This document shows positions 26,046-35,969 of a DNA stretch of 64,000 bases, in pieces. Numbering within the stretch: the stretch's first letter is position 1; each line of letters begins with the position of its first letter. The stretch spans positions 49,284 through 113,283 of the forward strand of contig LLCB01000253.1 of the NCBI GenBank assembly GCA_001414345.1. Direction: 5' to 3'. Source of the DNA: Hymenoscyphus infarciens (Eukaryota > Ascomycota > Leotiomycetes > Helotiales > Helotiaceae). The notes below the pieces were generated by a model. The model saw only the letters and a program-made list of their open reading frames with translations, was not told where the DNA came from and did no database searches. The position numbers were made by a program, and so were the translations under genes.

Positions 26046-28200
26046 TATTATACTTTAGCTTATAAATTAAAAGACTATATTATTATTTAATCTATCTTTT
26101 AAAGTTTTTAAGCTTTTTAAATACTATTTCTTCTCTCTTATTTATTATTATAAATCTAAAAAGCTTCTTATTATACTCCTCTTTTATTAGAAGAAGTTAT
26201 TTAGCTTTATTATATCTAGTTAAAAGTTAAATAGATTCTATAAGTACTACTAGAATAGTTATATACTCTTATTCTTAGAAATATATCTTAAAATAATATT
26301 CTAAGTATAGATTATAGTATAGTATAAGTACTTTACTTATTTAATACTTATAATTTTTACGTTTCTTACTAACTAAACTAGAGCTTTAAAAGCTTCTTAT
26401 CTTAGATATTTTAATCTTTTATACTATATTTTAGCTAAATTACTTCTTAGTTTAGTATAATCTCTTATCTTCTTATAAAAGTGTTTATTAATCTTTTTAG
26501 AAAGTATTAGATATATTAAAGTAAATATAGCTTAGAGGTTTTAGAACTTACTATAATTATTAATAGAGTTATATTTAAATAAGACTAAGTTTACTATATA
26601 AGTTAAAGATTTAATAACTATACTATTCTTTATAAGTCTAAAGTATAATAAATAGTTATATTTATTATACTATATTTTAAATTCTCTTATATATACTTCT
26701 AAGATAATATTAGAATAAAAACTCTTAATAATAGTAATATTAGTAAGTATTAGATTTATAGTACTACCTCCTCTCTTACTTCTAAGAACGTTCTTTATAA
26801 CTCTTATTTCTATTCTACTAATTAGAATACTAGTTATTTCTAATTCTACTATATTATTAGAGTATCTAATAGTTCTTAAGATAAGTATATCTTTACTATT
26901 AATAAGATAGACTACTCTATAATTATTAAAGAGTATTAAATCTATAAGAGAGTATCTAATATATTTAGCTAAGAAAGTATAGATTCCTAGTTTTAAGGCT
27001 TAGTTTATTATTTCTAGATTAGTTAAAAGCTTTAAAAATAAGATTATAATATTTATATTTCTAATAAAGTATTTTAATAACCTCTAAGTACTACTAGTAA
27101 AGCTTATAGATTCTTTTCTAAACTTAGATTATATTATAAGAAACTTTTTAATTAGTTTCTTTTAAAAGTCTATCTAAAAAGAGACTTCTAAATATTATAT
27201 AATCTCTTTTAACTCCTTATTATTTAAGAGATTATTAAGAATAGGATTATACTTTTTAATAAGTATAAATTCTAAGGTTTAGTAGTTAATAAGTTTCTAA
27301 AAGTATTCTTAACTATTCTTATATAGATATTTCTTATTATTAGAACTCTTATTTTAGACTCTATTTTTAGAATTAGATAAGTTAATACTTCTACTTCTAA
27401 GGATAGAGAATATCCTACTAGCTTTCTTACTAGTCTTTAATATAAGGTGTTTATATAGAATCTTTAAAAATATTTTAATAAGATTATTAAGTAATATAAC
27501 TCTCTTTCTAAGCTCTATATTATTAATTAACTATATCTTTTAACTTATTACCTAGATAAGAGTAATTTAGTAAACTATATCTAAGAAGTCTTTTACTATA
27601 AGTAGACTCTTAATATCTAAGAGTTAAAAAATTTTTACTTAGTTATAATAGCGTTTCTAGTTAAAGAACTAGTAATTAGAGTTTATAAATCTTAATTTAG
27701 TTTAAGTAAGCGTATTCTAGTATTATATATATATTATATCTTCTACAATTTTTAATATTAGTACTAAGTTACTTTTAAGCTTTTAAATTAGGTTCTAGAG
27801 AGCGAATTTCCTATTATATCTAAGTAAGGATTAGGCTTCTAAGAGTATAAACTCGTCTATAATACTCTCTACTTAGAAGCTTACTTTATATCTCTTACCT
27901 TATATAGTATAAAGCTTATTAATTTCAAAAGTATATCTTTTAATATTATCTTTAAAGTTCTCTTTAATATTATTAGCTATTACTAAGAGAGGTTATTCTA
28001 GTTAATCTCTTCTTATATATTAAGCTACTAAGAGTATATCCTAGGCTTTATTTACTATAAGCTAGGCTTTTTTAAGTCTAATATTCTTATTAAGTATAGT
28101 CTATTTAATTATAGAATAAGGTCTTTTAAGCTTATTAGCGTTCTTAGTATTAAGGCTATTTAGATCGAAGTATTCCTAGACTCTTTCTTAGTAGATAACG
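26046..28200 (-). pseudogene. Copia A gag-protease relic
   Basis: Continuation of the copia A polyprotein on the minus strand beyond the LINE. It parallels copy B at 41945-44150, where the protease-region segment (LVNSKD-like pattern, then VIKNV) is readable. Broken by RIP stops. Confidence 0.6.
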
Positions 28201-28389
28201 TAAAAGAAGTAGTTAAACTATATAAGCTACGAGTTTTAGTTAGTAAGAAATACTTTTTTAGTTAAGAGTAAGCTTACTATTATAAAAGTAGTACTTTTAA
28301 AAAGAAAATAAGAATAGATAAAAAGAAGATAAAGCTAATATAACTAGTATAATAGAAGTAGTATTCTATCTACTAACTAGGCTTATAAC

Positions 28390-28880
28390 TATAGCGATTA
28401 TAAAAGCTATATTAAGAGTATAGAATAAGTAAAGTAAAGTTAAAGAGATACTTAATTCCCTAGAACTTATAATAGTACGAAATATATACTATAGAAGAAG
28501 AGGTATATAGAAGTGCGTTCGAGACTGAATAACGTATATAAATACTAGGTACTAATATAGAAGAAAAGGAAAAACTATCTCTCTTCTACTCTAGGAGTAG
28601 GCTGCTATATATAAGAGGTTCAGATAGTATAAAAGGGTTTAAAACCAAATAACCTCGGCTAATATAAAAGCTTAAACCTACGTAACCTTCCTAAAACAGA
28701 TAATATAAGATAATAACTACTGAAACCTTATATATAGCAGGTACTCCTAGCTATCTAGGATAATAGCATACTGTTATAGAACTATAGAGGAGAGTATAAG
28801 GCTTTAAATACTATACTCCTCGCTTAAAAAGTAGAGATTATTAGGTAATCCTTTATCTAATCTATCTTTATCTCGTAATA
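28390..28880 (-). repeat. 5' LTR of copia A (interrupted)
   Basis: 28390-28467 plus 28784-28880 gives 175 bp, the length of the other three copia LTRs. The gap is a solo LTR with its GAACT duplication. Confidence 0.85.
28468..28778 (-). mobile_element. Solo LTR of the Gypsy-1 family
   Basis: 311 bp, TATAATAGTACGAAATATATA at the left edge, the reverse complement of the Gypsy-1 LTR end. Flanked by exact duplication GAACT (28463-28467 and 28779-28783). It keeps more CA/TG pairs than the copia LTR around it, so it probably arrived later or escaped RIP because of its small size. Confidence 0.88.
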
Positions 28881-28885
28881 AAGAG

Positions 28886-29305
28886 TTTAAAGAGTTATCT
28901 TTTAGAAAGAGAGACGTCTTTAGAAGAAAGTTATTACTTAATACTATTTAGTAGAACTAGGTTTAATCTTTTAATAATATTAGTAAGAGAGAGAGTAAAA
29001 AGAGATAAATTTAGAAGCTATTTCGCGATAACTATATAGTCGACTTTCTAAACCTTATATAGTAGTCTTTATATAAAGAGAGTTATTAGAAACTTTAGAG
29101 ATACTTAGCATATTCTATTCTCTTTATTATATTAAGAATATAATTCTACTAGCTATTTATAAGGTCTTTAGAATCGTAGCTATTTAAGCTTCTCTTTAGT
29201 ATAAGAGATCTAAAACTAGCTTAAATCGAAATAGATATACTAACGTACTTAAGTAAGATATTATTAAAGAAGCTATTTCTAATAAGTATAAAATTAGTCT
29301 TTTTA
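28886..29305 (-). other. Internal region of element J, 5' part
   Basis: Minus-strand sequence following the 5' LTR. It starts TAAAAAGACTAA and then a RIP form of the leader of the element at 46326 (TAAAAAGGCTAA...). Beyond it a stretch matches about 47760-47840 of that element (AATTTAGTTCYRCT...). Confidence 0.7.
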
Positions 29306-29573
29306 TATAATAATATAAAATATATACTACTATTAAAGAGATATATAAGAGTATATTTAGTAGAATAATATAGATAAATACTAAGTACTAATATAGAAGA
29401 AAAGACTAAATTAGATCTTTTCTAACTATAGAAGAGTAGATAGCTATATATAAGAGGTTTAAATAATATAAAAGAGGTTTAGACTATACTAAAAAGACTA
29501 AAAGCTAAAGTATAAAATCCTTCTAAATTAGATAATATATAAAATAATAACTACTAAAACCTTATATATATAG

Positions 29574-30712
29574 AATACGAAGACTTAACACCTATATATA
29601 GTATATTCTATAAACTTCTAGTAGTTCTATCTCGTTTCTAGAACTGTTTATAGAGCTAAGTTTAAGTTAAAAAAGCAACGTAGTAATATCTCTTTTTATA
29701 ACTATTAGAGTTTTAGGCCTCTCTATATTATATATAGTAATATACTAGATATTAGCGAAAAAGACTTATATAGCTTATTTACTTAATAATAATATCTATA
29801 GACTACTAAAATAAACTAATTAAGAAAGTCTCTAAAGTTGATTCTATATATTTACTAATACTAAAGAACTTCTATTCTAGATATACTATAGAATTATATA
29901 TAACTCTAAGAAAGTAAGAGCTATATACTAATCTAAGATTAAAAGTACTATCTATAGTAGTTATTCTATATAGTTAGTATATACTATATTTAAGTTAAGA
30001 GAATTACTAGAAGAGGTAAAAGACTCTTAGTAATAGTAATAGAGTAATTTGAAAAGGTCTAGATAGTATAAATAGAAGTATAAATATAGAGAGGTTTTTA
30101 TAACTAGCTAATAGATTCTCTACTATTTATATTAGTAGATATTTAAAGTATATTTAGTCGTACTTTAATAAAGTAGCGAGATACTTCTTAGAAGATATAG
30201 AACTATAGAGTAGAGAACCGATTCTTTAGTAGTTATAGAGAACTAATTTACTATTCTTTATATTAGTAAATATTTAAAGTATTTTTAGTAGTTCTTAGAT
30301 AAGGTAGTAAGATACTATTTAAGAAGTATAGAATTATAGAGTAGAGAACTAGAGAATAGAACTAGGAAACTTAGATTAGAGATATATTAGCGAATTGTCT
30401 TATATAAGATAGTATACTAGAAGACGATTATTATTAGTTCTATATAGAGAAGAGCTAACTAAGCTCTTATAAGAGCTATTATAGTAAACTAAATTAGTTA
30501 TTTATAAGAATAATAAAAATATTATATTTAAATCGAAATAAAAGAAATAAAAGAAAATACTAAGCTATTACTAAGAAGCCTAGAATAATAGATATAAAGC
30601 CTAGTAATAGATATATAAAACTCTATAAATAAATACGTCTATATAGCGCTTCTAGGTAGCTAAAAAGACTATTTAAATATTAAAAAATAAAAATAAAATA
30701 AAAATAAAAAAA
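29574..30712 (+). mobile_element. Retroposon with A-rich tail and 14 bp target duplication
   Basis: Inserted in the 5' LTR of J. CCTTATATATATAG occurs at 29560-29573 and 30713-30726, once in an uninserted LTR. The plus-strand 3' end is an A-rich tail with scattered T (30680-30712). There are no LTRs and no inverted ends. These are the marks of LINE-type reverse transcription at the target. It does not resemble LINE D/F, whose tail is TAA repeats, so it is another LINE family, a SINE-like element, or a copied mRNA. Confidence 0.75.
29851..30617 (+). pseudogene. Coding relic inside the retroposon, unknown Gln-rich repeat protein
   Basis: A plus frame reads through most of the retroposon if TAA/TAG are taken as Gln. 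It contains pieces such as KELLF, RELLEEVKDS followed by four stop/Gln positions, and near the end IKEIKENTKLLLRSLE. Two segments of about 110 bp (30112-30220 and 30246-30352) are similar as DNA and as protein (TIYISRYLKYIQSYFNKVAR and TILYISKYLKYFQQFLDKVV) but lie in different frames, so at least one frameshift has occurred between them. No known domain recognised. The spread of stops fits RIP of a coding sequence, but not every stop can be proved to be a former Gln codon. Confidence 0.4.
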
Positions 30713-30775
30713 CCTTATATATATAGTCTATAAAATATAATCTTAGCTTATATAGAATAGTAGGCTATTATAATA

Positions 30776-32011
30776 ACCCTATTAACTTAGTTCTATAAGA
30801 TACTAAAGCTAATAATCTAATATTTAATTAATTCTTACTACTCTTTTAATAATATTTATTATATACTATATATTATAATAATCTAAGACTACTTAAAAAG
30901 ATATTAAAGTTAAAATAACTCTTTTATATATAAGAAAAGAGTATATTATAGTTTAAAAACTTAGCTACTATATATAAAAGATATTAAAACTATAACTTTA
31001 TTAAAATAGTAGTAGATTTTCTAGCTTTAAATAAGAACTAATACTAAAATACTAAGTTATATATAGCTAATATAACTAGGCTAGTTAGTATAAACTCTTT
31101 AGCTAAAAGATAAATATCTTTTAATTCTTATCTAGTTTAATATTAAAATCTCTACTACTTATATATAGTTCTCTTCGATTTATACTACTTCTTATATATT
31201 TAAATCTATTACTATTACTAAATACTTAAAAACTATAACTATTAACTAAGTTCTAGCTAATATAATATAATACTATTATAGTAAGCTTATATACTATAAG
31301 TCTATTTACTCTTAGCTATCTAGTAATAAAGAGATTATTCTAAAAGTAAACTACTATAAAGATAATTTATAAGTTTTTATAAAATATATAATTTAGATTT
31401 ATAAAAGTAAAATAATTTATTATAAAAACTACTTTTAGTAGGTCTATAGATATAATATTAAATTATAAGCTTTAATAAATATAAAAGTAAATAGTTACTT
31501 ATTCTTAACTTAAGTTTTAGCTTTATAACTATTCTAAGTAATAGATTTATAGATTTGCAAAAACTACTCTACTTAGTATTTATTTATATATATAGTAATA
31601 GTACTAATTATAAGAGAACATAGTTTTTATAGTTATATTTCTAACTATCTTTTTTAATTCTAGATTCTAGATAATATAACTTAATTATAAATAATAAATA
31701 GATAAAATATTTTAAGATTTCTCTTAATTTAATAAATAATTAACTTATTTAGCTAACTAAAACTTTACTAACTTCTTATTATAATAAAGAGGTTTTCTTT
31801 TTAATTTCTAGTTAGATTTAAAAGTCTAATTTAAATTATTAGTTAGATAAAAATAAAATAAAAATAAAAATACTTTATTCTTTATTAGATTCAAAGATAA
31901 AAAAGAAATAATAAGCTCTTAGTTAAGTTATTACTACTATTTATAATATTATCTCTTATTATTTCTATTTTTAACTTTTATTTAAAATCTCTTTAAACGA
32001 TAAATAATACT
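30776..32011 (+). mobile_element. Ty3/gypsy internal fragment (gag end to protease region)
   Basis: Plus-strand sequence matching Gypsy-1 from about 2040 to 3330. Shared stretches include AATAAGAANTARTACTAAAATACTAAGTTATATATA (31040 and 2290) and a CTTAGTATTTATTTATA block (31585 and 2920). The fragment has no LTR of its own here. It is the right-hand flank of the J insertion, so J landed in older gypsy DNA. The A-rich run near 31852-31882 replaces a short segment of the Gypsy-1 sequence. Confidence 0.6.
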
Positions 32012-32016
32012 TAGAT

Positions 32017-32302
32017 TATAATAACACGAAACCTAGACTCTAAAAAGATATATAGAAGTATATTTAAGAGAGTAAATACTAGATACTAATAGAGAAGAAA
32101 AGACTAAATTAGTCTCTTTTAACTAAAGAAAAGTAGATAGCTATATATAAGAGGTTTAGATTATAAAAAAAGATATTAAAACGTTTAAAACTCGAAGTCT
32201 AAAACCTTTCTAAATTAGATAATATAAAATAATAACTATTAAAACCTTATATATATAATATATATATATAATCTCAGCTATTTAAGAAAGCTAGCTATTA
32301 TA
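32017..32302 (-). mobile_element. Solo LTR of the Gypsy-1 family
   Basis: 286 bp from TATAATAACACGAAA to CTATTATA with exact duplication TAGAT (32012-32016 and 32303-32307). RIP-mutated. Confidence 0.85.
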
Positions 32303-32307
32303 TAGAT

Positions 32308-33792
32308 AGACTAGACTATAGACTCTTTTATTAGTAAAATAAGTATTAATACTTTTTATTTTAATATAAAGTTACTAGATATAGAGTTCTTTATTACTAG
32401 TTGATTTTTATAATATTTAGAGTATAGCCTCGCCGTAGATATCTTAGTATAACTATACTTAAAACGCGTTTTTTAAGATATATCTAAATCTATATCTCTA
32501 TTTTATTTATATAAAATAATACTTCTATATACTTCTTTAGACGCTATCTCTAGGAATTAGCGTTCTATAACTAATCTCTTACTCTTTAAATAAGATTAGA
32601 TTATAAGATAAAGATAAAGAGATAAAACTTTTAAGAAGATCGCTATTAATCTTAAAGTAGCTAAAATAATAGTCTATAATACTATATATATTAACTAATA
32701 CTATATAAATAGAAAGAACCTTCTAAAATCTAGCTATTCTCTTATTTATACTTACGTCGACTTTTATAATATTCTTTACTTTATATTCTATACTAAAAGC
32801 TATCTACTTATAGATACGCTACTATCTAAGTAAGCTTATAAGCGACGCTACTATCTATTACTATCTCTTACTATATAATCTTACGAATTAGTAAGCTAAG
32901 AAGCGTCTATTTCTTATAAACAAAGTAGCGGCTAAATAACTTACTTAGTATATTAAATAGTAATATTAAAATATAGAGAACTTTAGTCTTATTATATAGA
33001 GTAGTAAGTATTTAGTAGAGTAAGAGCGAGATAAAGATATAGAGTAGATATTTTATATACTAGACTAGAAGTAAAATAAGAAGATAATCTAGACTTATAA
33101 GTCTTCTTAGAACTTATTTATTATAGTCTAGAGCTACTTTTAAGACTTTAGAAAGTTTAATTTATATATAATAGATAGAGACTTTATAGTAAAGAAGTAT
33201 AAATACTTAGTAAACTTCTATCTCGAGGTTTTAGAGACATAGATAGCTTTAGACTTTGAAATATTAGATAATAAGAGCTACTAATTTATATAGAATAATA
33301 TATCTATTTTATACTACTTATAAAGTCTAGGATTAGTTTAGAGATAGAGATATAATAGTCTTTCTATAGCCTCTCTACTTCTCTAATCTTAACTTAATCG
33401 AGTATATCTAGTAGGTTCTTAAGAAACTTCTTAAAAAGCACTTTCTAGACTTAAGTAGTAAAAGAGAAGATAATATTAAAGCTATAGAGAAGGCTCTTAA
33501 TAAGTATTAGACTATGATTTCTAAGACTTTTAATAAACTATACTAAAGTATACTTAGAAGAGTAGTAGCTTATATTAAGACTAGAGGCTAGTATACTAGA
33601 TACTAGAATCTATAGACACTTTAATATAAATTCTAGTAGATTATTTTAAAGAGCTAACTTCTATAAATATATATATCTAATTCTTAGCTATTTTAGACTA
33701 GAAATAGTAAAGTTATTAATAAAAGAAGTAGTAGAAGAAATAAAGAGATACTAGCTCGCTTAGAAAAAATACTAAGACTTCTATAGTAGTAT
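32308..33792 (+). mobile_element. Tc1/mariner-type DNA transposon relic L
   Basis: About 1.5 kb between two solo LTRs holding a transposase relic on the plus strand. Inverted ends were not found with confidence, so the limits are those of the flanking LTR duplications, not of the element itself. Confidence 0.55.
32600..33606 (+). pseudogene. Tc1/mariner transposase relic (DDE type)
   Basis: Enzyme that cuts and rejoins transposon ends. The C-terminal part is clear: PLYFSNLNLIEYI from 33372 is a RIP form of the conserved PPYSPDLNPIEYVW block just before the third catalytic acid. It is followed by LKKLLKKHF, EDNIKAIEKALNK, TMISKTFNKLY, RRVVAYIKTRG and YTRY with a TAG at 33604-33606. The N-terminal half is too altered to delimit, and the start is approximate. 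Inactive because of stops at Trp and Gln positions. Confidence 0.7.
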
Positions 33793-33797
33793 TATAT

Positions 33798-34144
33798 TAT
33801 AATAGCCTACTATTCTATATAGCCGAGATTATATAACATATACTAGATATATAAGGTTTTAGTAGTTATTGTTTTATATTATCTAATTTAAGAAGATTAC
33901 GTAATTCTATACGTCTATCTAGACTTTTAGACGTACTTTATAGAGTTTAAGCTTTTATATTAGCTAACGTATATTATTATTCGGTTTCAGATCTCTTATA
34001 TATAGCTATCTACTCTTCTAGAGTTAGAAAAGGCTAGTTTAGCCTTTTCTTCTATATTTAAGCCTAGTATTTATATATATTATTCTATCTCGAACGTACT
34101 CTTATATATCTCTTTAGTAGTTATATATATTTCGCGCTATTATA
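33798..34144 (+). mobile_element. Solo LTR of the Gypsy-1 family
   Basis: 347 bp, TATAATAGCCTACTATTC to CGCGCTATTATA, with exact duplication TATAT (33793-33797 and 34145-34149). Same family as the 46326 LTR, sharing the TAGTTATTGTTTTATATTATC and CGTCTATCTAGACTTTTAGACG blocks. Confidence 0.88.
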
Positions 34145-34149
34145 TATAT

Positions 34150-34391
34150 CTAGATAATATATTATAATATTAGAAAGAACTACTTCTATTAACTTAAATA
34201 ATTTATAAAACTCTATTAAATCTTTTATTTTTTTAAAGTTTAATAATAAAAAAATAAAAAGTTACTAAGAGAAAATTAAGTTTTCTTTTATATAGAATAC
34301 TATTATTACTATATAAGTTTATTTAAGAAAGCTTAGAAAAATATTAAAAAAAACTAAAAAGAATATTTTATAGCTATATAATTATTTAGAC
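34150..34391. other. Unassigned AT-rich DNA
   Basis: No gene or repeat recognised. It ends with TTAGACTTAG..., a segment also found at the right end of the Tc1 element K near 61339. Confidence 0.4.
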
Positions 34392-34635
34392 TTAGATAGT
34401 AGTATAATATTTATTAGATTATTACGATATCTATTATATAATAAATATTATTAAAGAATAGTAATTAATACTTTTATCTCTTAAATAATTATAAATACCT
34501 AGAATATTCTTTAAATTACTTAAAAAGTAACTATTCTATCTCTTAAATAATATCTCTTAAAAATAAGAGTATTCTATTTAGAAAAAGAAAGATATTTAAA
34601 TTAGTTATTATTTACTATATAGCCTCTGTTTCTTA
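34392..34635 (-). repeat. Left arm of a long inverted repeat (H)
   Basis: The reverse complement matches 46255-46325 joined to 49465-49545. Shared blocks include AGAATACTCTTATTTTTAAG and GTTACTTTTTAAGTAATTTA. With the insertions M and 46326-49459 removed, the arms lie about 0.6 kb apart facing each other, as in a foldback or large MITE. Confidence 0.55.
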
Positions 34636-34691
34636 TATAATATCTTATTATTTATCGGCTTTAAAGAAGTAATCTCGATTATTAGTATTAG

Positions 34692-34856
34692 TATAACTTA
34701 TAGTTATAAAAGCGATATAAAAAGAGTTATATTATCGTCCGTATATACTAAGTAAAACTAGCTACGATACCTACTTAAGTAGCTCTTAAGTAAGAAGCAC
34801 GTATACTTACGTATACTAATCTAAGTTGCTATTTACCTCTTAAATATATACTAATA
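34692..34856 (-). repeat. LTR of element M (left)
   Basis: 165 bp, direct repeat of 45602-45766, differing mostly by RIP-type transitions. Confidence 0.7.
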
Positions 34857-35600
34857 TTAGTACTTCTTTAAAATAATAGAAGTTACTTAAAATTATTAAA
34901 AATTATATATCTAATCTAACTAATTAGAGCTCTCTATTCTCTATCCTTAGCTAATAAGAAGGCTCTATTTCTATTTCTTATTATCTCTTATTCTATTCTA
35001 TATATCTAGCTTATTTATATTAACCTAGATTAAAGTATATATTTCTTCGTATTAGTAGGTATCTACTAGGATCGTCTTATCGCTAATTATACTCTAGACG
35101 TTTAGCGAGAATGTCGAATTTATTACTATTACTTAAATTAGAGATAAAGGTTTCGAACTCTTAGAATAATACTTTAAATTTAAAGTCGCTTAAAAGCCTT
35201 AGATACTTTCAGAGCTATCTACGTCCGCGCTTCTAGAGTAGTTCTAAAAGGGGTTCTAGGATATTAGCGTCTTAATAAATTTCTAAATAACGAAGTCGAT
35301 ATTAGAGAGAGAGTAAATAACAAAGTCAATATTAAGAGAGAGTCTATTATTTAATATCTTATCTACTCTAGTATACTTTCTATCTACTCTAAGACTCGAG
35401 ATCTCCTCCTTTTTCATAAGATTATAGTATTAGATTATTTAATAATGTCGTCTTAGAAACTTCTCTATCTACTAGTACTATTCTAAAAGTTTAAGAAGTT
35501 TTAAAAGAGTATAGTTTTATAACTATAGGTTAAAACTTTATAGAACTACCTAGTAGTACTATAATATAGTTCTTATTCCTAACTCTATTATCTTCGTTAT
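34857..35600 (-). other. Internal region of M left of copia B
   Basis: About 0.74 kb with a few less-mutated stretches (near 35040-35340) and a short direct repeat (CGAAGTCGATATTAGAGAGAG at about 35291 and CAAAGTCAATATTAAGAGAG at about 35321). No frame recognised. Confidence 0.5.
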
Positions 35601-35605
35601 CTTAA

Positions 35606-35780
35606 TATAGCGATTATAGAAGCTATATCGAGAGTATAGAATAAACAAAGTAAAGTTAAAGTAGATACTTAATTCCTAGAACTATAGAGGAGAGTATAAG
35701 GCTTTAAATACTATACTCTTTACTTAAAAAGTAGAGATTATTAGGTAATTCTTTATCTAACCTACTTTTATTCTATAATA
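35606..35780 (-). repeat. 3' LTR of copia B
   Basis: 175 bp, TATAGCGATTATAGAAGC to CTATAATA; same length and sequence type as the A LTRs. Confidence 0.9.
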
Positions 35781-35969
35781 TACTCTTTAAATAACCTTTC
35801 TTAATTAGGAAAGTATTATTTACTATATATATAGATTTAATAACCTAATTTCTTTCTTTTCTTTTTATAACTTCTTTAAAACTCTCTTACTATTACTAAA
35901 CTACTATAGTACGTGCTACTTAATAGAAAACTATAGTAAGAAGCTTATATTTACCTTTTCTAAGCTCTT

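Larger units (their letters stand above)
10067..28880 (-). mobile_element. Ty1/copia retrotransposon, copy A (interrupted)
   Basis: LTRs of 175 bp at 10067-10241 and 28390-28880 (the latter holding a 311 bp solo LTR) with exact duplication AAGAG at 10062-10066 and 28881-28885. It is homologous throughout to copy B (35606-44460). gag-protease-integrase-RT is on the minus strand, and an extra plus-strand frame lies between the end of pol and the left LTR. Compared with B, copy A lacks about 740 bp spanning the end of RNase H and the C-terminal tail of the plus-strand frame (junction near 11645-11660). A LINE (14347-26031) splits it. Strong RIP throughout. Confidence 0.88.
537..30770 (-). mobile_element. 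LTR element J, non-autonomous Ty3/gypsy type, host of nest 1
   Basis: Reading on the minus strand, the 5' LTR is 29306-30770 (interrupted), the internal region is 28886-29305 plus 8516-10061, and the 3' LTR is 8256-8515 plus 537-552 (interrupted). The direct repeat ATAAC lies at 532-536 and 30771-30775. The polypurine tract before the 3' LTR and the leader after the 5' LTR match those of Gypsy-1 (553-8250) and of the element at 46326-49459. The internal part resembles the latter along most of its length and shows no gag-pol. I infer a coding-poor derivative that relies on Gypsy-1 proteins. Later insertions (Gypsy-1, copia A, a solo LTR, a retroposon) stretch about 2.5 kb of element to 30 kb. 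Confidence 0.82.
29306..30770 (-). repeat. 5' LTR of element J, interrupted by a retroposon
   Basis: LTR sequence at 29306-29573 and 30713-30770. It is followed by ATAAC (30771-30775), the duplication also present at 532-536. The 1.14 kb between is the retroposon at 29574-30712. Confidence 0.85.

Noticed and set aside
31852..31882. A-rich run similar to the retroposon tail
   Set aside because: No target duplication around it, and flanking Gypsy-1 homology continues on both sides; read as local A/T expansion.
34681..34860. 165 bp repeats of M as two independent MITEs
   Set aside because: Equal length, same orientation and the matching ATTAG on the outer sides fit LTRs better; kept as an alternative in the M entry.
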